From Hirsutella rhossiliensis (taxonomy: Eukaryota > Ascomycota > Sordariomycetes > Hypocreales > Ophiocordycipitaceae), in contig NW_025408669.1 in the NCBI RefSeq assembly GCF_020360975.1, positions 6,014,001-6,078,000 on the forward strand: a stretch of DNA of 64,000 bases. The letters run 5' to 3'. The position numbers and the translations under genes are program-made. This document shows, piece after piece, positions 24,259 to 35,899 of this stretch. The first letter of the stretch is position 1, and every line of letters begins with the position of its first letter. Below the pieces are notes generated by a model, which saw only the letters and a program-made list of their open reading frames with translations, was not told the origin of the DNA and ran no database searches.

Positions 24259-26244
24259 TCCGCTAGGCCGTCGAGCCGAGAGATGCCATGAACTGCATTT
24301 GCGTTGAAATAGCGCCGAAGAGACGAAGAAGAAACATTGGTCGTGGCGGCCCTTCCACCCCCCTCCCCCTTGTCCAGGCCGTCGCACGAACCGCCTCTTC
24401 CCGTTTGTTCCGTTGTCGAGGCGGTAGCACGAAACCTCTTTTGCACAATGATTGGGCCGTCTTTTTCTGTTTGGCCTCGTTGACGTCGCGTCGAGGCCCC
24501 ACCATCTATCTGCCTGCGCTTCTGTATGTACGGCTTGGGTCATGATGGAAAAGACTGCTGTGACGGGATGTGATGGTGACGATGCCCAAGCCTCCCGACC
24601 CGACCCTTGTTCGGCACACGAGGATACCTTACTATACCTTGTTGGCAGCATCACCCGATTGCAACTTTGCGATTCCGCCGTCTCCTCCTTCAAGGCATGA
24701 GGGGAATGCGTGCTGCCAAGAGAGGGAGAGAGCCGGAGTGTGTGAGAGAGGGGGAGAAGAAACGTGCCCTGGGCTGGGGCCCCTTGTCTCTTTTTCCTAG
24801 CGCCCTTGGGCTGGGGCCTCCGCACCCACCTCTTTTGGGGCCTCTGTGGCCGTACATTAGCGCCTCTGCCTGTACGGCACTCTCCCTGGAAGTCTGCACA
24901 GAGTCTGGGGAGGTCCTGGGGAGAGTCTCCGTCGAGGACTTGTCGTCGCTTCTCGCCGTACATGGTTGATACTTTTTTTTCGTCCGGTCTCGACCAGCCT
25001 CCCCTTTCTAACCACACGAACAAGTGTATTCGTACATGCATGTGAAACTTTTTTGTTTCCTTTTTTTATCCTTTCTCAGGTAGTTTCTATTCGCGGGAGG
25101 GGGGAGGGGGACCCTTTTCACAGACGTGTGGCATGCGGATAGATGCACCGCGCAGAGACTGGTCGTTCGTCGCCTGCTGTTGGACGATCCGAGCACTACG
25201 AGCACGGCTGACCCAAAGAGGCGGGCTCGACTGACCCGTCCAGTCGTTGTCTGGAGGCTCGACTGCATGTGCCCCAACGGAGTGAGGTCCCTGCAGCACA
25301 AGGCATCTTCTCCACAAAGCTCTGCCAGAGGCTTCACCTACCCTGTTGCCTGACCTCCAGGGTGAAGTCGGCGTCGGCTTCGGCCTGCCTCAAGTCTACG
25401 GGGAACATGGCTGCTGCCTCTGATGCGGCCACAGCGCCCCCTCTCGGCCCCCCCCTTCCATCCGAAGCACCAACACCACCTAATGGACCACCTGCCGGCA
25501 ACGCACGAGGCACCCCAGGGTACGCTACCCGGTACAAGAGGTACTTGGACGCGTCGCCGACTTCCACGCCTGCCGCACCTCTGCGACGCTTGTACCCGCC
25601 TACTGCCCCAGGCCTCGCGGACCAAGCGCGCGCCATCGCATTCGTACCTCCCGCTGCACGGCTTTGTTAGTGCGCGACCTGGCTCTCGGCCCCTCCCCGG
25701 AGCCCAAGGTACGACATGGCCAGGTACTCCTGCTGCTACTGGACTAGGTAGCTCCCCAGCCCGGCCACAGACGAGCTAAGAAGCTCAGGCAAGCTAACAG
25801 GCCCAAGGTAATGCCTAGAGTGCAAGGTAACCACCTCAATCTAGTAGCCGCCAGCGCTAGGACCGGCGCCCACTCTTCTTCTCCATCCCCATATCCTCCT
25901 CTCCATCCATCATCGTCCTCCGCTCTCCATTCTCCGTTTCTGCATTGTCCGGCTTCGCATTCGACGCTGCCCCGTTGCCATCGTCGTCATCCTCCCCTCC
26001 CCCCATACGACCTCGTCGCGCCGCCGCAATCGTCCCTTTCGAGCCCTCCTTTTCTCGCCTGCCGCCGCCCTTGGGCCGTATTGTTCGCCCCTGCGATCCG
26101 AGACACGCTTTGATTCCGCACTCGACCCGTCCTGCGCGAGCCAAATTTTGATTTTGACTTGTGGCCCCCTCCTCCTGCTCCGTCCTGCCATTTCTCTCTC
26201 CCCCCAGGCAGCGTCGGCCATCACCCGGTGCCTAGATACCCGCA

Positions 26245-27215
26245 ATGGCCTCATCAACAAAGGTATGGCGAAGAATATTTCCCTGTCCGCCGCCGCGCTC
26301 CTTGCTCCCAGCGTGTCCCGTGTCTAGCTCTCTCGCTGCTCTTCCCTGTCGCCCGCATCACATTCTCATGCCCGACGCTAACCCTGTCGGCTGCTGTTTC
26401 TAGTTTCTGCGAGAGTATAAACTCGTCGTCGTCGGCGGAGGCGGCGTCGGTAAATCTTGCCTGACGATTCAATTGATCCAAAGCCACTTTGTCGATGAAT
26501 ATGATCCCACGATTGAAGGTTCGCCTCGTCCAGCCCGATGCCCTCCTGCCTCGTCATCTGCACCCCCTCTCCGCTCGCCAGTCGCTGACGTGTCCGTCCT
26601 CCGCCCGTGACAGACTCGTACCGAAAGCAGTGCCTCATCGACGACGAGGTCGCTCTGCTCGATGTCTTGGATACCGCCGGCCAGGAAGAGTACAGCGCCA
26701 TGCGCGAACAGTACATGAGGACCGGAGAGGGCTTTCTGCTCGTCTACTCCATCTCGTCGCGCCAAAGCTTCGAGGAAATCACCACATTTCAGCAGCAGAT
26801 CTTGCGGGTCAAGGACAAGGACTACTTCCCCATGGTGGTGGTAGGAAACAAGTGCGATTTGGATGAGCGCGAGCGCGAGGTCTCATGGCAGGGTAGGAAT
26901 CCCACGCATGCACACACAACCCGCGAATCCATCCCCACTGCGTCTGACTCTGGATCCTAACTCGCAACTGCAGAGGGCGACGCGCTGGCCAAGTCGTTTG
27001 GCTGCAAGTTCCTCGAGACGTCAGCCAAATCTCGCATCAACGTCGACAAGGCCTTTTACGATATCGTGCGCGAAATCCGGAGATACAACCGCGAGATGCA
27101 GGGCTACTCCACCGGCAGCGGCGGTAACTCTGGCATGAACGGCCCCCCCAAACCGATGGATATGGACGATGGTGAGAAGGAGCCCGGCTGCTGCGCAAAG
27201 TGCGTCATCATGTGA
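26245..27215 (+). CDS. RAS1: Ras-family small GTPase (fungal Ras1 type)
   Basis: This membrane-anchored GTPase signals to adenylate cyclase and MAPK modules controlling growth and morphogenesis. Four exons are read: 26245..26262, 26404..26518, 26614..26892 and 26974..27215, with introns of 141, 95 and 81 bases. They join in phase to 217 residues. All G boxes are present: P-loop GGGGVGKS at about 17-24, effector loop [29 protein letters not shown] and ETSAK. The C-terminus CCAKCVIM has a farnesylation CaaX box (CVIM) with two adjacent upstream cysteines available for palmitoylation, matching Ras rather than Rho or Rap. A CT-rich stretch lies upstream. It converges on the cysteine-rich gene. 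Confidence 0.95.
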
Positions 27216-28467
27216 GGCGTTGCGCGATGGCACGAGGTGTCGTCAAGCGTCGGGATGGGCGGGTAAAGGAGAAAAAGAAAAACAACTGGTCTCAAGACCA
27301 GAGGGGCTGCACGGTTGGATGGACCGTCCTACGAACCACGGTCGAAACACATGAGCCGCGAGAGGGGATGGGGATGGAGCATGAGTGGCCGCTTTTGACG
27401 GCAATCTACGAGACAAGGGCGACCAAGGTTGAGGGAACAGTAATATCACCAGCCCTTGTTTCACTGCATCGGACGACGAGCCGAGCTCCTACAGTACTTG
27501 GCCGCACGACCGCTTGGACCTGGCACGGAGGAGCCAACCCGTTGGTGAAGGCGAGAGCGACCAGAACGAAGAACAAACAAACAGCACGGGTTACGAGCAA
27601 GCGCCCGGCACGACTGGCCAGTCAGCCGTACACGCGCTTTCTTTCCTTTTTCTTGGCTTTTATTTTACTTTGCCCGACATCATGGATCAGGGCTTGTCTT
27701 GCCCGCACCTGGAGAGGACCGAGGGGCCTACAGGGCTGAGGGGTAGCTATGTACAGACGAGGGCTTGTCGTGTGCACGTGGACCGTCTGAGCGAACCCTC
27801 TTGGTGGAAAGGGGCTTGACCCGGACGGATAGTGACAGGTGAGGGGAGGGCATCTTGGCTGCAGATATCTTGTACGCAGATCTCGTTGGCTCCGCCACAG
27901 CTTTCCCCCTCCCAAGACAGACAGCTGGGTAGGGTCAACGTTGTTTCCGGTCGACGTCTTTTCCAGATGCCAATCTTGGACCGCTGCGCTGTTTCCTATC
28001 TAACTACCTACCTTAGATGCCCTTATTTCATAACTGTAATTTCAGTCCTGGTCTTCAGGAACCGGATGCGAAGCCCCATGGCCCTTTACAGTATGCAGTT
28101 TCGTTCGATTCGCGGGTCTTGGCTGATCCAGCTCCCCGACGGGTGCTGTCCCTTCGCGGCAATCCGCTCACGTGACGGGCGTCAACGACATGTCGCCAAA
28201 ACACCACGGAAGGCGGCAGGTGCGACAGTTGGCCAGTGCTAACACGATTGATCATCTATTCCCTATGAGAAAAAAACAAAAAACAGAAACATTTCGATTC
28301 GCAATCTATCGCCCAGGGGCTCACCGACTGACGTGGATTAAGTTGACGAGCCCCAGGCTCCTCGATCTCTCCACGTCTCCCACACTTGTCGCCCCGCCTA
28401 TGCCGCCACTACACTTGCCAAGACGACGGGCTCGATACCCCCCCTCTGACCATCGATCTGCCGTCCT
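27216..28467. other. convergent 3' region, no gene seen
   Basis: About 1.25 kb lies between the Ras stop and the stop of the cysteine-rich gene. Overlapping short frames show no recognisable protein. It is expected to hold the two 3' untranslated regions. Confidence 0.45.
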
Positions 28468-31400
28468 CTAACCCTCCATGGGCTCAGGGTCTCCCGGCGC
28501 CTTGTTGGTCACGGCCGCCCAGCCCTGCGGGGCCTGCGAGAACCACGACTCCCATCCCGGAACCAGCCCGGGGCCCGTCTGGTTGACAACGGCGTCGTTG
28601 CACTGCATGCAGATCCACGCCACGGGCTGGCCGTAAGCGCTGGGATGGCCGTTGCCGACGTTTGCCTCACCCGGCGACATGGTAAGGAGGCATCCGGCGC
28701 ACCGCTCGCCGCCCAGGTTCTCGTCGCGCCAATTGCGCACCGTGGTCACGCTGGCAAGGGCCTTTTCGATGTAGAAGCAGCGGTGCTCGCGGCAGAGGCG
28801 CTGCTGGAACATCTTGGTCGCGCACGCGCAACCCGTGGCCGGTCGCGCGTCTCTGTGGAAGTGGACGGGGTTGCCATTGACCGTCAGCGTGCCCTGGACC
28901 TCGAGGCCGTCGGTGAAGTCGCTTCCCCAGATGGTGCGCGCGCCGTGGCGCAAAAGGCGGCGCAAGGACCCCATGTTTCTGCTATATGACACGGCACAGC
29001 CGTTGCAGAAGTAGGCCCGCATCTTCAGGAGCTCTTCCGGCTCGACGCGCCTCCACCCGGGCCTGACGCCGACGACGACGTCGGCACTGTCTTGCGCGCA
29101 GGGGTCGCAGACGCCCCATCCTCGCCCCGACGGGCCGGGGTGGTCCAGCGATGCGCAAACCTGGTGGTTGGCGATGGGGCGGTCGCATTTGCCGTTGCCT
29201 TCGAGGTTCGGCTCGTCGCACCGTCTGGTGCCGTCCGGCTTATTGCCAGCTGAGTTGGCTGGTTGAATCATCAGGGGGACCTTTTCCATGTGGTTGCGAA
29301 TCAAGACTTGGTTCCTCCGCCTGACCGACGAGTGGCTCTCCTCGAAGAGCGTGACCCTGGCCTGGTTGCTGGAGCCGGCTGTGGACCGTCTGTGGACGTC
29401 GTTCAACGTGCCCAAGTTCTCTGGTGTTATATATCTGTTCCACCTGCCGAACCGCACGAGAGAGCCTTGGACTGAAGGCTCTGTGACGAGAGCTTGCGGA
29501 GCAGAAGACTGTCCTGCGAGAGACTGCGTGGGAGGAAACTGTGAAGAAGTAGACGACGACGACGGACCGGGTGCGGCAGAAGGAGCAGGAAGCTGCCGAG
29601 GAAGCAGGGGTCCAGCCTCATAGGCTTGCCCACGACGTTGGCGGTTCCTACGACCGGGTCGGTAGAACAGGCAAACGAAGCGCGAAGAGGCGTTGGCCGG
29701 ACGCTGGGCCGGACCCGCTGAGGTCTCTGCATCATCCTGCAAACGCGATGCCTGGCTGTCGTCCTGCGACTGCCGAGCGACATGGGGCTGCGAGCCGGGG
29801 CCGCGGCCGCTGCTTTGCGCCTGCTGAGTGGCAATGGACGAGGCGGGGGCGCTGCTGGTGTTCTGCAGCCCTGGAGTGGCATCGGGCGCCTCGTCGGCCC
29901 TGCTGCCTGGCCTGTCTCGCACCGCGCTGACTTGTCGTTGCTCTGGGGGCTCGACGAGCCGGCCGGCGTTGTCTTGTCCGGAATGGCCCATTGTCGGCCC
30001 TGGGTGCAGAGGGTCGCCTGGTCTTGCGCTGCCTGGTTCAGAGCTGCTTGCTGGTCTTTCGGGGGTGCTGGAAGAGCCTTCTTTTTCGCTTGTTCGTTGA
30101 GTTTTTAATGATTCCGGCGAGAGATTCACAAACTCGGAGATGTCGAAATCGCTCCCCTGGTTTGCGCCGTCGTCGGTCCGGTTTGGCTCCCTTTCTGGCC
30201 GGTTTACGACCCCATGCGCCGGGTTTGCATCGCTGGCGGGAGCCTGCTGCTCTTGGTCACCCTGCGGTCGGTTACGAATCGCATTCCACAGGACTTCAGG
30301 GGCGATTCCCGAGTCGATCAAGGCGTTTATCCTAGCGGCAACGTCGTTTACCTCGTCGATAGGGACGTCTACCAGGTCATCAGGGGCGTTTAGCGGATCG
30401 TCCAATCCAGCTGCGTCGTCTCTGCTCTCTGGTCTCTCTTGACCATCGTTGCCGCTGTTGCCGGGGTCAAGTCCATCGTCGCCGCCTTGGCTGCCGTCTC
30501 GTCTGTCTCGTCCGCCGCCGTCGTCTGCGTCGTCTCTCCCTTCGGGGCTTTCCCGGCCATCATTGCCGCTGTGGCGATCATCTCTGTCGTTCTCGTCGCC
30601 TCGCCTGCCACCACCCCTGTCTCCTCCGCTGCCGTCGTTTGCATTGTCGTCATTGTCGTCATTGTCGTCGTCGTCGTCGTGGCCGCCGCCGCCTGCGGCG
30701 TTGGGGTCGATCTCTGTCTCATCGCTATCGTTTGCTTCGTCTTCTTTAGAACGCCCGTCTCCCGGCTGGCCCGCGTCTCCTGGGGGCCCTTCATCGTTTG
30801 TGTGCCCGGGAGTTACTTGGTTGGAGTTGGCATCGTTTCCTCCGGCATCGGCATCAGCACCGGCACCGGCACCGGCACCGGCATCAGCACCGGCACCGGC
30901 ACCGGCACCGGCATCAGCACCGGCATCAGCACCGGCACCGGCATCAGCACTGGCACCGACACTAGCACTGGAACTAGCTCTGGCACCAGCACCAGCACCA
31001 GCAGCGGCGGCGGCGGCGGCAGCAGCAGCACCAGGACCAGGAGTACGAGTAGTCCCGCGCCGTCTCGGGGCCCTGCCGTCAGCGTAGCTGACCCTCTTTG
31101 CCATAGCGGCGGCCACTGCATCGGTGTACTTCTCGTAATGGCTAGGAATATTCGCCTCCGGCCAGTTGTTTCTCAGCATTTGGACAAGGTCTTGAACCGA
31201 GATCTGGCTCGTGCGCGTGTCCTCGAGAGCGCCACCACGGTGGCCATGGGGAGGAGCCCCTTGCGGTCGCATAGCCCTCGCCATCTCTTCTGCGGTCGCC
31301 ACGACGCCCATCCGGTTGTTGTCATCTCCTCCTTGCATCGAATATACGGGGAAGCCAGGGCCGATCCAGTGCTCGAGCTTCTTTCCGTCCTTGGGGTCGT

Positions 31401-32531
31401 TGACGCCTCCCGCGCCGTACCCGAGAGCCAGGTAGTAGATGGGCCCGGGTGGAGGGTCGAGCCGCCCGTTGTGGCAGTTCAAGTTGGCGCTGTCACCAAT
31501 CTTGAAGGTGTCGCACAGGTGAGCCTCTCCGTTTTGCACGCACGAGTCGCAGGGTCGCTGGCGGTCGCAGTTGCGTCCCGTGGCGATGCAGCGGCTGCAA
31601 GCCCTGAAGGGCATGAAGTTCCCAAAGCCGACGCGGCTCAGATCAGGGAGAGGATAACTGTTTCCCGCGTCGTCGACGCAGTCGAGGCCCATCTGCAAGC
31701 ACCGGTTGCAGGCGTTCGTGGCCGCGTCGGCCATGGCTCGACAGTGGTTGCGGTTGATGGCGCAGTTGGTGCAGTTTTTCCGCCACGGCGAGCCGCCCCG
31801 GAGCTCGGCCCAGCCGCCGTTGAGCATGTGCGTGACGGTCCAGGCTGTCGGGATATTGGGCTCGGGCGGGTGTGCGACGAGGTAGCCGCCATTCCAGCAG
31901 GTCATTTTGTTATTCTCGCAGCGTGTGCATCGTCTCGTCCAGGACTTGCGGTCCCCAAGCCAGCTGCAGCCCGGCTCGCCCTTTTTGGCAATTCGATTGT
32001 CGCAGGTGTCGCAGGCATGGCGGAACCATCGCTCGAAGCCCTGGCGAAGGTTGGGGCGCTTTTCCATCAACTGCCCGTTGACGCGGCAGTCCGTCTTGAG
32101 GCATTTGCCGCACGAGTATCCGAGGGTGGTGTCGACGTCGCAAGCACCCTCCTTGCCGTTGGCGACGCAGTGGTCACAGGCGGACGGAGCATAGTCGTCT
32201 CGGTCCTCGGTGGCGTATCGCCGCCAGACCTGCTTCCTCCTCAAGATCTTGCACTGGTGGTCTGAGTCGGGGTTGGCGAGCCGGTGGTCGGCGCAGTTGG
32301 TGCACTCGATCGTGTGCTTGCCGACCATGTACCAGTCACACGGCCTTGCTGCTGCCATGCGCTGTCCTTCGGGATCGTTTGTGCAAAAGTTGCACGCCTT
32401 GAGCTTGGGCTCGTTGCCGCCATCCTTGTCGCCCGCATCCTGCTGGACCTTCTTGCCCCTGGGCTTCCTGGGCTTCCTGGGCCTCTTGGGCGGTGGCGTA
32501 TCCCCTTTCTCACTCTCTTCATCGTCATCGT

Positions 32532-32565
<34 letters not shown>

Positions 32566-33216
32566 AAGCTCGGCATCAGCGTCTTTGTTTCCGTCATTGC
32601 CCCTTTTCTTGGTGGCTCGGGGCCCGTCGCCGTCATCCTTTCCGCGCTTCCGTTTGGCCGCTGCGGACGCGGCCCTTTTCTTCGTGGTACCTTGCGTCTC
32701 GTCGTCGTTGTTCTCCCCACGCTTTCGTTTAGGAGGTTGCGCCGAGGTGTCTTCGTCCTGCGAATCTTGAGACTCGTTACTATCTGGCACGCGCTTGCGC
32801 TTGGACGGCGCGGATCCAGCCCCTTTCTTGGTGTTTTGCGTCTCAGCGTCGTTATTTTGTCCGCGCTTTCGCTTCGGAGGCGGCGCGGGTGCGTCCTCAT
32901 TTTCCTGGGACTCTTGAGATCCGCCGTCAGCTGTTCCGCGCTGGGGCTCGGGTGGCGCGGAGGCAGCTGGCTCTTGCATGGAGGCTTCGATGGCCCTCTC
33001 CTGCTGGGGCTCGGGATCATAACGGGGAGAATAGGGGGTACTGGCCCGGGACAGTGAACTTGAGCGAGCCTCAGGGTTGATTGGTTGGCTCGTGGCAGAC
33101 TCAACCTCCTGACCCTGCCGGGGCTCATCAGAGGTATCGGGTTGAGGTGCAGTGGGCCTAGAGGACATGGACCTTGTCACCGGGCGGGCTTCCCGGTCCG
33201 GATCCGATTCAGCCAT
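28468..33216 (-). CDS. giant cysteine-rich protein with tandem Zn2Cys6-like modules, function unknown
   Basis: I do not recognise this 1,582-residue product as a named family. Reading in order: a polar N-terminus; about residues 112-205 with four imperfect repeats, each with a KRKR cluster; an Asp run at about 214-234 and a Pro/Lys-rich basic stretch; a cysteine-rich block at about 274-583 with ten CX2C pairs (CNFC, CTNC, CDHC, CGKC, CDTC, CTRC, CTNC, CNRC, CSRC, CDSC); an Ala/Gly/Asp repeat at about 729-792; a long Asp/Asn/Gly/Arg-rich acidic region; and a second cysteine-rich block at about 1331-1539 with four more CX2C pairs. Two modules fit the Zn2Cys6 spacing (CX2CX6CX10CX2CX6C and CX2CX6CX5CX2CX8C). 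The start is the first ATG after a non-ATG extension. Basic clusters suggest nuclear import. Undetected in-frame introns are possible. Confidence 0.72.
30843..31035. repeat. hexanucleotide coding microsatellite (GGCACC/GGCATC-AGCACC)
   Basis: A tandem array of six-base units alternates GGCACC with GGCATCAGCACC and becomes degenerate toward 31035. In the minus-strand gene it encodes Gly-Ala-Asp-Ala and Gly-Ala units. Confidence 0.85.
32515..32567. repeat. (GTC/ATC)n trinucleotide run encoding poly-Asp
   Basis: Repeated TCATCG and TCGTCG triplets on the + strand encode the acidic Asp run of the cysteine-rich protein on the minus strand. Confidence 0.8.
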
Positions 33217-35899
33217 TGCGTCTGGAGGTTGGGGTTTGGGGAAAGGGGCCAAGGTCAGGGGGCACAGGCTTGCGTTTCCTTGTCGAGGTCGACTTGAGGG
33301 GGAGGGGAGTGAGGGTTGTCGACTGGAGCTTGCTTGTGTCTGTCAGTTGATGGCAGTATTTGATCATTGATTGAGGCAGAGAGGATGGGCTGTCGAGCGT
33401 TGTTGATGGTAGACTCGGGTTGTCCGGCAAGGCAAAGGATTGTCGTGACCGTTCTGAGCTGGCTGGAGCTATGGGGTGAGTTGTCAAGGGGCAGAAATGA
33501 AGGACAAAGGTCGTATTGCCCTCTCTGTAGAGCCGGCACGCGACCTCTGAGTCTTGGATGCTCAACGACCAGGCTGCGAATGCCCTCGCTTGCCCTTGGT
33601 CTTCCCGGCTCTTATACATGGCGGCGCAGAGTTCGTCGAGCTATTCCTGTAGCCCCGGGAACGTGCTCTCTCCCGCCTCCATGGTCCCTCCCTCCCCATC
33701 CCGTCCACCTCGTCTTGGGAGAGGGTGAGCGGGAGGGCAGAGCGACCACGGCAGAGACAAAAACGTCTTTGTCCCGGGGGGCCATGACTCGAATCGTCTG
33801 CGTCCTGCGAGGGCAATGGGGAGAGTTCCTGGACATCAAAGTCGAATAAGCGAGAGCAGAGTACTTTTTCTTCAGTGCGGGCGGGAGGAAAAAGAAGTGA
33901 ATCTTTGTGTGTGCGCGCGTGGTGCGGTGAACAAAGGCCGGTTCCGGGACACACAGTTCACGACTTCGCGGCCGTCACTGGAGTCTACAAAGCGGGAGTG
34001 AGGGCGGCAAGTCAAGTGGGAAAGAAAAGAGAGGTTCGTGCAAGTTGCTCTCTTTGCTCTGATGTCCTGCCCTCTTGCCACTGTTTACATACATGCCAAT
34101 TGCCAAGTAAAGACCATCGACAGGTACAGCAAGATGCTCGCCCCCTGTGGGATAAAAGGGCCCGTTCCTCTCCCGCGTCGTCGCGCTTTGTCAGTCTTTT
34201 GTCACCGCGGCCTGTCTTTTGTCGTCCTCACCCCCCCCGCGGCGGGCCCCGTCCTTTCCCTTTCCCGCGCGGCTAGAGCAAAGGCTTCTTCATAAAGACG
34301 GCCGGCCCGCCGATAAAGGTCCTCCCGGTGGCCCATGACCAGCCCCCCCCCCTGGCGCAAAAAGCAAGCCTCGTCGTTGGTGCGCGTCTCAGGCGGGTCG
34401 GCCCGTCGCGGGAGGGCGTGGCCATGGTCGTCCTTGTTCTCCAGCTGCCGCCGACTCTGTTCGTGGTGGCGGCGGTGCGCTCGAGCTCTGCCATGGCTCT
34501 GCGTCCGCGGCCGGAGAGCATTGGCGGTGCTCCGAGCCACGGGGCGGAAGACGCGGTGAATCCCGCTTTGTGAGCTCGCCGATGGAGCAGCAGCAGCAGC
34601 GGCAGCAGCGGCGGCGGCAAGAAAAGACAGCACACAGACGGCTGTACAGAAGGTGAAAGAGAGAGAGGCTCGATAAATAGAGAGGGAAGCCATAAATACC
34701 GTCAAAGGTAGAGAGAGAGCCTTGGCCCAGCCGACCGAAGCGAGCGTCGCGGCCAGGAAACGTCTCGAGCGCCGCGTGCCCGACGGGGAGAAAGGAGGCC
34801 TCGCCCGGGGCCCCGTGCTCGCGGCCGTCGCTTATCGCCGTGTCGACGAGGGGCTCTTGCTCCCTTTTGCGTCTGGATATGAGCACGAGGGCCTGTGAGA
34901 ACAAAAGCGACGCCATGGATGGCTGGTACGTGTCTGGCAACAATGAACATTGGGAACCCCCCTGTTGCTCTTTCTCACCTCGAGAAACCTGTCGCCGTGG
35001 GCTTCTAGCATCTCCATTCGCCCGGGCGTCTTCTCTGCCAATGTCTAGGTTTTCTAGAGTGAATCCGTTCATCTTGACGCGCATTCTGCCCTGGACGAAG
35101 CATCACAGCCTCCGGCTCAAACGACGGCAGACATGAAAGCCAGCCAAGACGAACACTGTCAAGATGCAGAAAGGGCGTAGATGGCAAGCCAGACGAGACA
35201 AGAAAGAAAGAAAGAAAGACCTGCAATCCCATACACCACCCTGTCCCTGCTCAGAGCCGGCGCTTCAGGCTTCCTTGATGGGGTTGCGTTGAGCATCACA
35301 GGCCATATCCGGGCTTGAAGCAGTGGTTGTGCCTGTTCTCTCTGGCATAGTGTCATGGTGTCGAGAGGCTCCTGTGTCAAGGCCTTTTCGTTGACTCATG
35401 TCTGCCACCAACCACGACGACACAATGTGACGATACACTCACTCATGCACGACATCGATCTAACTGCCCTCTCGTTCATATCCGCAAACGTCACCACGCA
35501 CAAATGGCTGCATCAGACATTCTTGCCGTCATTCTTCACACACAGCCCGACTTTTGCTTCGAGTTCTCCCTTGTCCTTCACGGACCGCTGTCCGTCACAG
35601 GCCTCATTCATCGCTCACTTCGGCTACGCCAGTCAATGAGCTACTCGCTACTAATCATTTCTGCACCTCCACCATCCGCTACTTTCAGGCCCATCGGCCC
35701 GGCCCGTGTTCTGCTTTCGTCCTGGGCTGCCCGTGCCCGGCAATCTAGCACGTCCCTCCATTTTGGCAACCTGTGCTGCCCTTTGTTCGCCTCAACACCC
35801 TGCCATGTTTTGCTTCCCATCTCCCCTCCCCGAAAGCGTACCTTTTCATTGCGCTCTTTCTTGCCCATCACGGGGCCTCTAGTACCCCCTTCAGCCTTT
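33217..35899. other. 2.7 kb gene-free region
   Basis: This lies between the MTR10 stop and the start of the cysteine-rich gene, both on the minus strand. A 231-codon minus frame beginning near 35084 opens with ATG and a plausible-looking start (MRVKMNGFTLENLD) but soon becomes compositionally random and matches nothing I know. The rest holds simple repeats and no recognisable gene. Confidence 0.4.
35201..35219. repeat. (GAAA)n short tandem repeat
   Basis: Five near-perfect AGAA/GAAA units in a row within the gene-free region. Confidence 0.7.

Larger units (their letters stand above)
22369..26244. other. 3.9 kb gene-free region with short repeats
   Basis: No open frame here has family features, codon bias or a plausible splice pattern. 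The 279-codon minus frame at 24202..25041 is compositionally random. The region holds GTACTGTACAGTAC-type palindromes, a GGGGTTT tandem array and, at its right end, the Ras promoter with pyrimidine-rich sequence. No transposase, integrase or reverse-transcriptase remnant was recognised. Confidence 0.45.

Noticed and set aside
24202..25041. 279-codon minus frame in the gene-free region
   Set aside because: It has no domain, runs through simple repeats, and its codon use is unlike the neighbouring genes.
30439..32265. 608-codon open frame on the + strand inside the cysteine-rich gene
   Set aside because: It is antisense to the longer minus-strand frame and its Val/Ala/Ser-rich composition is what the complement of Asp/Gly/Asn codons produces.
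34389..35084. 231-codon minus frame starting MRVKMNGFTLENLD
   Set aside because: The start looks gene-like, but the rest is compositionally random and I could not find a convincing splice pattern or family.
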